Source: Ignavibacteriales bacterium (GTDB lineage Bacteria; Bacteroidota; Ignavibacteria; Ignavibacteriales; Melioribacteraceae). Taken from it: DNA of 64,000 bases. The position numbers were made by a program, and so were the translations under genes. Below, in pieces: positions 43,216 through 51,579 of this stretch. Location of the stretch: the NCBI GenBank assembly GCA_016177735.1, contig JACOUS010000023.1:124001-188000 (forward strand), in the 5' to 3' direction. The notes beneath the pieces are model-generated. The model worked only from the letters and a program-made list of their open reading frames with translations, made no database searches and was not told where the DNA came from. How positions within the stretch are numbered: the stretch's first letter is position 1; each line of letters opens with the position of its first letter.

Positions 43216-46200
43216 ATGTTTGAGTTTGCTTCTGAAAATAAAAATACAACTTCAAGAAATTTTTCCGGTCAAAATAAATCTGCCTTGCAGAGAAAAAGTG
43301 AAGCGGCAGATACAGACTCTACGTCCGGATTAATTTTGAACCGGAGTTCTTTCCCGAATATTCAAACAAAACTTTCCGTTGGAAAACCCGGCGATAAATA
43401 TGAAAAAGAAGCAGACAGCGTTGCCGAGCAAGTGACTTCCGATTCATCGCAGAGAGTTCAACCGCTTGTCCAATTAAAAACAGAAAAAGAGGACGAACCG
43501 CAGAGAAGAAGTGAATCGGAAAAAGAAGAGGAAAAAATTCAACGCAAAAGTGAAAGTGAAAAAGAAGAAGAAAAGATTCAGAAAAAAAGCGAGAGTGGAA
43601 AAGAGGAAGAGAAGATTCAAAAGAAAGAGACGAAAGAAAAAGAAGAAGAAAAAATTCAGACAAAACCGGGCGGCTCATCAAGAAAAGAGAAAAAGAAAAG
43701 TGGTGTCAAATATGTTCTAAATGTTGATGAACCGGAACGAGAACCGAAAGAAGAAATACAAACCAAACGCAGCCACGCAAGAAGAATATTCCGGAAAATA
43801 TTTTCGGCACAGTTAAAATCGAATGAAACGATTGGAACAAGCAGAAGTGCATCATCGAATTTTGAAAGTACGCTGACAAGTTCGAAAGGGAACGGTTCGC
43901 CGCTTCCGAAAGAGACGCGCACTTTTATGGAAAATCGTTTCGGTGCGGATTTCAGCGGAGTAAAAATTCATACCGATGGCAATGCCGCAATGATGAGCGG
44001 TCAAATTAACGCACAAGCATTCACTCACGGAAGCGATATTTATTTCAATGACGGAAAATATAATCGCGGCACATCCGAAGGGAAAAATTTAATTGCACAC
44101 GAACTGACTCACACAATTCAGCAAGGTGCGTCGGTACAAAAAAAATCTGCACAAACTAAAGTTCAGAAAAAAAGTGCCGGCTCAGCCAGCCGCACGGTTA
44201 TTCAAAGATCATGGCTCGGCGATGCATGGGATGCAGTTGCGGATGCCGCAAGCAGTGCAGTGGAATTTGTTGCCGAAGGACTCGAAGCCGGATTGAATTG
44301 GATTAAAGATAAGTTCAAAGATTTTGTTCAGGAAATTCCCGGTTACAAATTGCTTGCAGTTGTACTTGGGCAAGACCCACTAACCGGAAATCCGGTTGCA
44401 CGCAACGGAAGAAATTTTATCGAAGCCGGATTGGATATTATTCCGTTCGGTGGTTTATTCAAAAGAAAAATGGAAGAGACCGGCACACTCGAACAAGCCG
44501 CAGCATGGCTCGATAATCAAATTGCCGCACTCGATATTAGTCTCGGTGCAATCAAAGCAGAGTTTTCGGCATTCTGGGATAGTCTTTCGCTTTCCGATAT
44601 CGGCGATCCGACCGGAGTTTTGGAAAGAGCCGCAAATATTATCCGCAGACCAATCGGACAGATAATAACTTTTGTTGGAAATGTTGCTGCGGAATTCCTG
44701 CGCATCATAAAAAATATTATTCTTACCGAGCTTGTCTCGTTTATCAAAAACCGCACGAGAGGTTATCCGCTGTTAACTGTAATTCTAGGAAAAGATCCGA
44801 TAACCGAAGAACCGGTTGAACGGAACGGAATGAATCTGATTAGAGGATTCATGATGTTATCCGAAGACGGTGCAGAGCAGCTCAGGCAAATGGAAGAAAG
44901 CGGTTCTTTGCAGCGCGCCGCCGATTGGATTGATACTACCGTTGCAGAACTCGATCTTTCATGGGATACGATTCGAAATATTTTTACGAGTGCGTGGAAT
45001 TTAATTACGATTGAAAACTTGATGAGTCCGATTGATACATTTTTACAATTGGTAGAATTATTTGCCGCACCGGTTGGAAGAATTATAAGATTTATAATTA
45101 AAGTCGGTCTCAAAATTTTAGAGTTCATAAAGAATGCATTGCTCAGCCGCCTCGCCGCATTTGCAAAAGAAACGAGAGGATACACTTTAATCACTGTTAT
45201 ACTCGGCAAAGATCCGTTTACAGAACAGCCGGTTCCGCGAAGTGCGGAAAATATTATTCACGGTTTTATGAGTTTGATGGACGGCGGTGAAGAACAATTC
45301 CAGCAGATGAAAGAATCCGGTGCAATTAAACGAACAACAGATTGGATTGAGGGTGCAATTGCACGTTTGGGATTTACATGGGAATATATTTCAGGATTAT
45401 TTATCGAAGCGTGGAATTCTTTTTCATTGCAAGACCTTGCCGCTCCGCTCGAAGCATTTGCCAGGATTGTAAGATTATTTGCACCGCCGATTCTCCGGTT
45501 GTTTGAATTCATTTGGGAAGTGATTAAAAAAGTAATCGAGATACTACTCATTATTATGAGATTTCCGATTGATCTCGTAAGCAACATCATCACAAAATCG
45601 ATGCAGGCAATCGAAGATATTAAACGCGACCCGATCGGATTCCTCAAAAATATTTTGAGAGCAATTAAACAAGGTTTCATAAATTTTTTCGATAACATTC
45701 TCAAACATTTGTTGTTCGGTTTAACCGGATGGTTATTCGGCGAGTTGAAAGATGCCGGGGTTAATCCGCCGAAAGATTTGACTTTGAAATCCGTGATCGG
45801 TTTTGTGCTCGAAGTTTTGGGAATTACGATGGAAAAGATTTGGAAGAAATTGGGCGACCGTATCGGTCATGATAAAGTAGAAAAAATAAGAGGCATGATC
45901 GATAAACTGGAAGGTATCTGGAAGTTTGTAAAAGATGTTGCAACGCGCGGACCAATTGCAATTTGGGAATACATCGTAGAAAAATTGAGCGACCTTTGGA
46001 ATGTTGTTCTTGAGTCGGTTCGTAATTGGGTGATGACAAAAATTATCGAACAAATTACTATCAAGTTATTAAGCTTGCTCGACCCCACCGGAATAATGGC
46101 GGTTGTGAACAGCGTAATCGCAATCTACAAAGCAATTGAATCGTTTATTCGTTACATCAAGCAGATGCTGGAAATTGTAAATTCGTTTGTTGAAGGAGTT

Positions 46201-47631
46201 GCGGAGATTGCAAAAGGAAATATTAAAAAGGCGGCGGATTATATTGAAGATTCGATGCACCGAGCGATGCCGGTTGTAATCGGATTTCTTGCAAATCAAG
46301 TCGGGCTCGGAGGCGTGGGTAAAAAAATTGGAGAGATGATCGAGAAAGTCCGCGAGAAAGTTGATAAAGCAATCGGCTGGCTTGTTGATAAAGCAGTAAA
46401 TGCCGGCACAGCATTTCTGAACATGTTGAGAAGCGGCGCCGCGGCAGTGAGGGAGGGAGTTGCGGGATTGGTGCAGTGGTGGAGAGTTAGAAAAGAATTT
46501 AGAACGACAAGCGGAGAATCTCATTCACTTTATTTTCAGGGTAACAGTGCCAATTCAGTTTTATATATGGCAAGCAGTAATCCTAAATCTTTTGAAGAAG
46601 TATTGAATGATGAGTCAATTAAGATCGAAAAAAAGGATGAGCTCAGAACTTATTATAATACTCAAATAAAAGACGAGATTGCTAGAGGATCACGTACAAA
46701 TATGAGCGAAGATGAACAAAGGACTTTTCAGAGGTTAATGGAAAGCAGAGTCAACACACTAAAAGATAAGCTTGCGATATATTTAGGTCAAACTACTAAT
46801 TTGCCGCCAACTACAGTAACGCATCAAGTTCAAAACGAAAAATCGTCGAGAGTTATTGCAGAACCTTTAACAATAAATCCCGGTAATACTACCGGTGGAC
46901 CATCCACTGGAGTACGAACACACGTTCCGGGAAATAGTTTGATTGAAAGCTGGGAACAAAAGGAAGCACACGGGCGAACCATCGGAGGCAAAAGAGTTGC
47001 AGTGGAGAGTTCAGTTGTTACTGCAACACACTTGTTAGCCGATTCATTTCATGGTCCTTTTAGCCAAAGCTGGAATGTTGCATTGACGCACCAAGGATTA
47101 AATAACAGAATGATTGCCGGACCTGAAAAAAAGGGAAAAGAAAATTATAGAAGTGCAAAGTTAAGATACGATGTTAAGGTTAATTACTTTAATGAAAACA
47201 AACCACCGGCAGAAGCAGAAACTTCTACAACAGCAGATGTTGAGACAGTTAAAAATTGGATTGGTTATTATATCGCTAAAGAACTCGATGTGAAAGTTTA
47301 TAAATGGGAAGATACCGGCTACACAGAAAAATTATTTGATGATAAAGTTAAAGGTGATTTGCCGCCGGTGAGAGGTGAAAAAGTTGAATCGCTTGAAGAA
47401 AAAGCATGGAGACTAATTGTAGGCGCTGTTGATAGAAGTGCAACAGTAACTCAGAATTCTGCAGTGTATATAAAAACAGATTACTCACGAGAAACTCTTA
47501 GAGCAGCTTTGTCAGTTAAAGCAATTGAAGTTCAGGACGTTTTGAACAAATTCATTCAGGAAGGGAAAATAATTTCTAAATTGGGTCCGGGTGGTGGATA
47601 TTTTGTGAGATCGGATTTATTACGATCATGA
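43216..47631 (+). CDS. eCIS-associated DUF4157 protein, probable effector/cargo
   Basis: This is a 1471-aa protein. Residues ~95-155 are a charged repeat (SESEKEEEKIQRK and variants). The DUF4157 'eCIS core' domain (about 231-302) has the zincin-like motif HELTH at 295-299. Three repeats of ~140 aa start near 375, 515 and 654 (GYKLLAVVLG, GYPLLTVILG, GYTLITVILG). A helical amphipathic stretch extends to about 1090. The C-terminal ~380 residues differ in character and contain ATHLLADSFHGP (His1272) followed by N and LNNRM, like nuclease domains ending other DUF4157 proteins. The last ~50 residues look like a winged helix. DUF4157 marks cargo proteins of eCIS. No immunity gene follows; the next gene is sdhC. 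Confidence 0.85.
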   Translation: MFEFASENKNTTSRNFSGQNKSALQRKSEAADTDSTSGLILNRSSFPNIQTKLSVGKPGDKYEKEADSVAEQVTSDSSQRVQPLVQLKTEKEDEPQRRSESEKEEEKIQRKSESEKEEEKIQKKSESGKEEEKIQKKETKEKEEEKIQTKPGGSSRKEKKKSGVKYVLNVDEPEREPKEEIQTKRSHARRIFRKIFSAQLKSNETIGTSRSASSNFESTLTSSKGNGSPLPKETRTFMENRFGADFSGVKIHTDGNAAMMSGQINAQAFTHGSDIYFNDGKYNRGTSEGKNLIAHELTHTIQQGASVQKKSAQTKVQKKSAGSASRTVIQRSWLGDAWDAVADAASSAVEFVAEGLEAGLNWIKDKFKDFVQEIPGYKLLAVVLGQDPLTGNPVARNGRNFIEAGLDIIPFGGLFKRKMEETGTLEQAAAWLDNQIAALDISLGAIKAEFSAFWDSLSLSDIGDPTGVLERAANIIRRPIGQIITFVGNVAAEFLRIIKNIILTELVSFIKNRTRGYPLLTVILGKDPITEEPVERNGMNLIRGFMMLSEDGAEQLRQMEESGSLQRAADWIDTTVAELDLSWDTIRNIFTSAWNLITIENLMSPIDTFLQLVELFAAPVGRIIRFIIKVGLKILEFIKNALLSRLAAFAKETRGYTLITVILGKDPFTEQPVPRSAENIIHGFMSLMDGGEEQFQQMKESGAIKRTTDWIEGAIARLGFTWEYISGLFIEAWNSFSLQDLAAPLEAFARIVRLFAPPILRLFEFIWEVIKKVIEILLIIMRFPIDLVSNIITKSMQAIEDIKRDPIGFLKNILRAIKQGFINFFDNILKHLLFGLTGWLFGELKDAGVNPPKDLTLKSVIGFVLEVLGITMEKIWKKLGDRIGHDKVEKIRGMIDKLEGIWKFVKDVATRGPIAIWEYIVEKLSDLWNVVLESVRNWVMTKIIEQITIKLLSLLDPTGIMAVVNSVIAIYKAIESFIRYIKQMLEIVNSFVEGVAEIAKGNIKKAADYIEDSMHRAMPVVIGFLANQVGLGGVGKKIGEMIEKVREKVDKAIGWLVDKAVNAGTAFLNMLRSGAAAVREGVAGLVQWWRVRKEFRTTSGESHSLYFQGNSANSVLYMASSNPKSFEEVLNDESIKIEKKDELRTYYNTQIKDEIARGSRTNMSEDEQRTFQRLMESRVNTLKDKLAIYLGQTTNLPPTTVTHQVQNEKSSRVIAEPLTINPGNTTGGPSTGVRTHVPGNSLIESWEQKEAHGRTIGGKRVAVESSVVTATHLLADSFHGPFSQSWNVALTHQGLNNRMIAGPEKKGKENYRSAKLRYDVKVNYFNENKPPAEAETSTTADVETVKNWIGYYIAKELDVKVYKWEDTGYTEKLFDDKVKGDLPPVRGEKVESLEEKAWRLIVGAVDRSATVTQNSAVYIKTDYSRETLRAALSVKAIEVQDVLNKFIQEGKIISKLGPGGGYFVRSDLLRS

Positions 47632-47829
47632 GTAAAAGTTTTTTGTTAAAACAAGTAACTCTTCCCTTTGAAAAAGATACATAATACGCTTATCTTGTGA
47701 CCGGTTTAAAAAACTTTCGGTCGAAACCAAAGTGATTCCTTTTATCGAACTATCATATTTTCATATCAAACTCAGCAGCACAATAATTCCAACAACAAAA
47801 AACAAAATTCTAAACTAAGGAGAAATTTA

Positions 47830-48498
47830 ATGGGCTGGTTCTTTCGAGCATTAAACTCCTCGATCGGTAAAAAGTTTGTTATGGCTCTTACCGGAATCTG
47901 TCTGATCTTGTTTTTGATCATTCACCTCATTAACAATCTTACTCTTTACGGCGGACCGTATTTGTTCAACACCGTCGTAAAAAATCTTGAATCAATCAAG
48001 CCGCTTGTGCGGGTGATTGAAGCAGTACTTGCTTTGATTTTTGTATTCCACATTTTTAACGGTGTTAGATTGTGGATCGAAAACAAAAAAGCGCGTCCGG
48101 TAGGCTATGCAGTAAATGGTTTATCAAAAAATACTGATTTATCTTCACGGACTATGATCGTATCGGGAAGTATAGTTTTTATTTTTCTTGTAATTCATCT
48201 GCGCACTTTTTGGGTTTCATTTAATCTCGGTCATCCGTTGGCTGAGAGCCACAATTATTACGATATAGTTGTTGAGGCATTCCGCAGCCCGGTCTATTCC
48301 GGATTGTATGTAGCGGCGATGATTCTGCTCGGCTTCCATCTCAATCACGGCTTTCAAAGTTTGTTTCAAACTTTCGGATGGAATCACAAAAAATATTTCA
48401 ACTTTATAAAACGAGTTGGATTCGTTTACACACTAATTACAGTTATCGGTTTCGCTTCAATTCCGGTTTACTTTTTATTTTTCTACGGAGGTAATTAA
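47830..48498 (+). CDS. sdhC: Succinate dehydrogenase cytochrome b subunit (b558 family)
   Basis: This 222-aa protein has five hydrophobic helices and several His residues suitable for heme b ligation ([34 protein letters not shown]). These are features of the single-subunit cytochrome b558 anchors of Bacteroidota, Bacillus and epsilonproteobacterial complex II. It anchors the catalytic SdhAB subunits and passes electrons to or from menaquinone. It starts after an aaggagaaattta site. The order C-A-B and the overlap with sdhA (TAATG) are typical. It lies 199 bases downstream of the eCIS cluster and probably has its own promoter. Confidence 0.93.
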   Translation: MGWFFRALNSSIGKKFVMALTGICLILFLIIHLINNLTLYGGPYLFNTVVKNLESIKPLVRVIEAVLALIFVFHIFNGVRLWIENKKARPVGYAVNGLSKNTDLSSRTMIVSGSIVFIFLVIHLRTFWVSFNLGHPLAESHNYYDIVVEAFRSPVYSGLYVAAMILLGFHLNHGFQSLFQTFGWNHKKYFNFIKRVGFVYTLITVIGFASIPVYFLFFYGGN

Positions 48499-50408
48499 TG
48501 ATCAAGTTAGATGCTAAAATACCGTCCGGACCGATTAAAGAAAAATGGACAAATCATAAATTCAACATGAAGCTTGTTAACCCGGCTAACAAGCGCAAGT
48601 ACGAAATTATAGTTGTTGGAACCGGATTAGCCGGCGCTTCAGCCGCGGCAAGTTTGGGCGAGCTTGGATATAATGTTAAAGCGTTTACATTTCATGACAG
48701 TGCAAGACGCGCGCACAGTATTGCGGCTCAAGGCGGAATTAATGCCGCTAAAAATTATCAGAACGACGGCGATTCTGTTCACAGACTTTTTTACGATACA
48801 ATAAAAGGCGGCGATTTCCGCGCACGCGAAGGAAATGTTTACCGCCTCGCAGAAGTAAGTAATAACATTATCGATCAATGTGTTGCTCAAGGTGTTCCGT
48901 TTGCACGTGAGTACGGAGGACTGCTTGATAACAGATCATTCGGCGGCGCGCTTGTTTCAAGAACATTTTATGCGAAAGGACAAACCGGTCAACAGCTTTT
49001 ACTCGGTGCATATACCGCGATGAACCGCCAGGTTAAACTCGGTAAAGTTAAACTTTTCACACGGCGCGAGATGCTCGATCTGGTTATTGTTGATGGAATA
49101 GCGAAAGGAATTATCTGCAGAAATCTTGTTACCGGAGAAATTGAAAAACATTCGGCACACGCGGTGATACTTGCAACTGGCGGCTACTCGAATGTGTTTT
49201 TCCTTTCCACCAATGCGATGAACTGCAACACAACGGCAATTTGGCGTGCACATAAAAAAGGGGCTGCGTTTGCAAATCCGTGTTACACTCAAATTCATCC
49301 CACATGTTTACCGGTTCACGGAGAAGGGCAGTCGAAGCTGACATTGATGAGCGAAAGTTTACGCAACGACGGAAGAATCTGGGTGTCGAAAACTAAAAAT
49401 GATATGCGCTCACCAAACGATATTCCCGAAGAAGAACGCGATTATTATCTCGAACGGAAATATCCGACGTACGGAAATTTGAGTCCTCGCGATATTTCAT
49501 CACGTGCCGCTAAAGAAGCATACGATGACGGGCGCGGCGCACAAGGAAAAGAAGCGGTCTATCTTGATTTCCGCGATGCAATTAATCGGCTCGGTGAAAA
49601 TACAATCAAAGAACGTTACGGAAACTTGTTTGAAATTTATGAAACAATTACCGGAGAGAATCCGTACAAAACGCCGATGTTAATTTATCCGGCACCTCAT
49701 TACACGATGGGCGGTTTGTGGGTTGATTATAATTTGATGAGTACAATTCCCGGATTGTTTGTTGCCGGCGAAGCTAATTTTTCTGATCACGGTGCAAACA
49801 GACTTGGTGCAAGTGCACTTATGCAAGGTTTGGCTGACGGTTACTTTGTTATTCCGTACACAATCGGTAATTATCTTGCCGGTGATAAACCAACGCTTGT
49901 TAAAACCGATCATGCAGAATTTGATAAAGCGAAAAAAGAAGTTGAAGAAACGACAAGCAAACTTCTTTCTATTAAAGGAAAACGTACAGTTGATGATATT
50001 CATAAGCAGCTCGGCAGATTGATGTGGGATAAAGTCGGCATGGCGCGCCACGAGAAAGGATTGAAAGAAGTAATCGGTGAAATAAAAGAACTGCGCGAAG
50101 AATTCTGGAAAAATGTTAACGTTGTTGGAAATGCAAACGATGTTAATCAATGTTTGGAAAGAGCCGGAAGACTTGCTGATTATCTTGAACTCGGCGAATT
50201 AATGGCAGTCGATTCGCTCCACAGAAAAGAATCTTGCGGAGGTCATTTTAGAGTTGAATATCAAACGGAAGAAGGCGAAGCTCTAAGAAACGATGAAGAG
50301 TTTACTTACGTTGGTGCCTGGGAATTTAAGGAAGCCGGAAAGTGGGAACTCAACAAAGAACCTCTCGAATTTGAAAATGTGAAATTGGCGACTAGAAGCT
50401 ATAAATAA
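48498..50408 (+). CDS. sdhA: Succinate dehydrogenase / fumarate reductase flavoprotein
   Basis: This 636-aa protein has FAD-binding [17 protein letters not shown], the flavinylation region [18 protein letters not shown], and active-site segments [17 protein letters not shown] and [31 protein letters not shown] and the C-terminal [13 protein letters not shown] are also present. The ~15-residue N-terminal extension before the Rossmann fold is usual for Bacteroidota enzymes. It oxidises succinate in the citric-acid cycle with SdhB and SdhC at the membrane. It overlaps sdhC by one base. sdhB follows only after 224 bases, an unusual gap. Confidence 0.96.
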   Translation: MIKLDAKIPSGPIKEKWTNHKFNMKLVNPANKRKYEIIVVGTGLAGASAAASLGELGYNVKAFTFHDSARRAHSIAAQGGINAAKNYQNDGDSVHRLFYDTIKGGDFRAREGNVYRLAEVSNNIIDQCVAQGVPFAREYGGLLDNRSFGGALVSRTFYAKGQTGQQLLLGAYTAMNRQVKLGKVKLFTRREMLDLVIVDGIAKGIICRNLVTGEIEKHSAHAVILATGGYSNVFFLSTNAMNCNTTAIWRAHKKGAAFANPCYTQIHPTCLPVHGEGQSKLTLMSESLRNDGRIWVSKTKNDMRSPNDIPEEERDYYLERKYPTYGNLSPRDISSRAAKEAYDDGRGAQGKEAVYLDFRDAINRLGENTIKERYGNLFEIYETITGENPYKTPMLIYPAPHYTMGGLWVDYNLMSTIPGLFVAGEANFSDHGANRLGASALMQGLADGYFVIPYTIGNYLAGDKPTLVKTDHAEFDKAKKEVEETTSKLLSIKGKRTVDDIHKQLGRLMWDKVGMARHEKGLKEVIGEIKELREEFWKNVNVVGNANDVNQCLERAGRLADYLELGELMAVDSLHRKESCGGHFRVEYQTEEGEALRNDEEFTYVGAWEFKEAGKWELNKEPLEFENVKLATRSYK

Positions 50409-50632
50409 AAACGTAGAGTGAAGAGTGATGAGTGTAGAGTTTGTCTTAAAAGTAAAAGTACAAATGAAAAACTTGCTTGCCCATCTACGATAGGTAAACT
50501 GCAAGCAAGCCCGCGGGAATCTGTTTCGTCAGATTTTATCAGCGGTCTATTCTTTAAAAAGATTTACTTTTTTAGACAAATGCGAAAGCGAAGAGCAGAA
50601 AAATTATTTTCAAAAAAATTTTGGTGATTAAA
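50409..50632. other. Gap between sdhA and sdhB with inverted repeat
   Basis: There are 224 non-coding bases. A perfect 9-bp inverted repeat CTTGCTTGC (50472-50480) / GCAAGCAAG (50501-50509) encloses 20 bases. It follows an 'agtgaagagtgatgagtgtagag' type simple repeat and precedes a ctgtttcgtcag segment. It may be an RNA hairpin setting the SdhA:SdhB ratio, or a degenerate mobile repeat. A + strand frame at 50418-50627 shows no coding character. Confidence 0.45.
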
Positions 50633-51403
50633 ATGAGTGAAAAGAAATTAAACTTAACTCTAAAAATTTGGAGACAAACTTCTGCAAATGCCGTTGGTAA
50701 TTTTGCCGAATATAAAATAGCAGTATCACCGGATACATCATTTCTTGAAATGCTCGATGAAATTAATAATGATCTCGAAAATAAAAATCTTGAGCCGATA
50801 GCGTTTGAAAGCGACTGCCGCGAAGGTATTTGCGGCACATGCGGATTGGTAATCAACGGTCAGCCGCACGGACCGGTTCCGCGTGTTGCAACTTGCCAAT
50901 TGCACATGAGAAATTTTAAAGACGGCGATATAATCTGGATAGAACCGTTCAGAGCAAAAGCATTTCCGGTGATAAAAGATTTGATTGTTGACCGTTCTAC
51001 GCTTGATAGAATTCAGGAAGCCGGCGGATTTATTTCCGTAAATACCGGAAGCGTGCCCGATGGAAATGCGATTCCAATTTCAAAAGACGTTGCATCGGAA
51101 GCGATGGATTCCGCTGCTTGCATCGGATGCGGTGCTTGTGTTGCTGCTTGCAAAAATGCATCGGCAATGTTATTTGTTAGCGCGAAAGTTTCTCAGTTTG
51201 CACTTCTTCCGCAAGGACAACCGGAAAGATATCAGCGTGTTGAAGCGATGGTGAAAAAGATGGATGAAATGGGATTTGGCAGTTGTACCAACACTTACGC
51301 TTGCGAAGCCGAATGCCCGAAAGGAATTTCAATCAGAAATATTGCGCGCATGAACAGAGATTATTTTATGTCGCAATTGAAAAATGAAAATGTAGAACTG
51401 TAG
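50633..51403 (+). CDS. sdhB: Succinate dehydrogenase iron-sulfur subunit
   Basis: This 256-aa protein starts at ATG 50633 ([15 protein letters not shown]), chosen over TTG 50621. The [2Fe-2S] ligands are in [16 protein letters not shown]; the [4Fe-4S] motif is [13 protein letters not shown]; the third cluster ligands are in [14 protein letters not shown]. It relays electrons from SdhA to the heme/quinone site of SdhC. The ribosome site is weak (ttggtgatt), in line with the separated position in the operon. Confidence 0.95.
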   Translation: MSEKKLNLTLKIWRQTSANAVGNFAEYKIAVSPDTSFLEMLDEINNDLENKNLEPIAFESDCREGICGTCGLVINGQPHGPVPRVATCQLHMRNFKDGDIIWIEPFRAKAFPVIKDLIVDRSTLDRIQEAGGFISVNTGSVPDGNAIPISKDVASEAMDSAACIGCGACVAACKNASAMLFVSAKVSQFALLPQGQPERYQRVEAMVKKMDEMGFGSCTNTYACEAECPKGISIRNIARMNRDYFMSQLKNENVEL

Positions 51404-51495
51404 AGACGATGCGTTGCATCGTCTCCTTAATTATTTGGAGATGACCCATCGGGTCGTCTTTACAATCCCGGCAAATTATGTCGGGATTTTTTTAT
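51404..51495. repeat. Palindromic repeat cluster after sdhB (possible terminator)
   Basis: GAGACGATGCGTTGCATCGTCTC (51403-51425; shown as a single palindrome) is followed by GACCCATCGGGTC (51445-51457) and CCCGGCAAATTATGTCGGG (about 51467-51486), then TTTTTTT. The last hairpin plus T-run could serve as an intrinsic terminator of the sdh operon. The first is a well-known type of intergenic repeat in this group. Confidence 0.55.
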
Positions 51496-51579
51496 ACTTA
51501 TTTGGTATTATCGCTTAGTGATTTTGTAACTTTGGTGCACTTATTTTGACCGCAAATACAAATTAATCAGTAAAACCTC

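Noticed and set aside
43319-43720. Extra ORFs in other frames of the charged repeat
   Set aside because: They are low-complexity shadows (Lys/Arg- or Phe/Leu/Ser-rich) of the Glu/Lys repeat in the real frame.
43216-47631. The HELTH motif as evidence that the 1471-aa protein is a secreted zinc protease
   Set aside because: HExxH-like motifs are a standard part of DUF4157 domains and do not by themselves show protease activity; context favours cargo or effector.
21086-47631. Prophage or type VI secretion system
   Set aside because: There are no capsid, portal, terminase, integrase, lysis or TssJ/L/M genes, while eCIS-specific DUF4255, DUF5908, Afp15 ATPase and DUF4157 genes are present.
50418-50627. 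69-aa + strand ORF between sdhA and sdhB
   Set aside because: It spans simple repeats and the inverted repeat, lacks a ribosome site and has no plausible domain.
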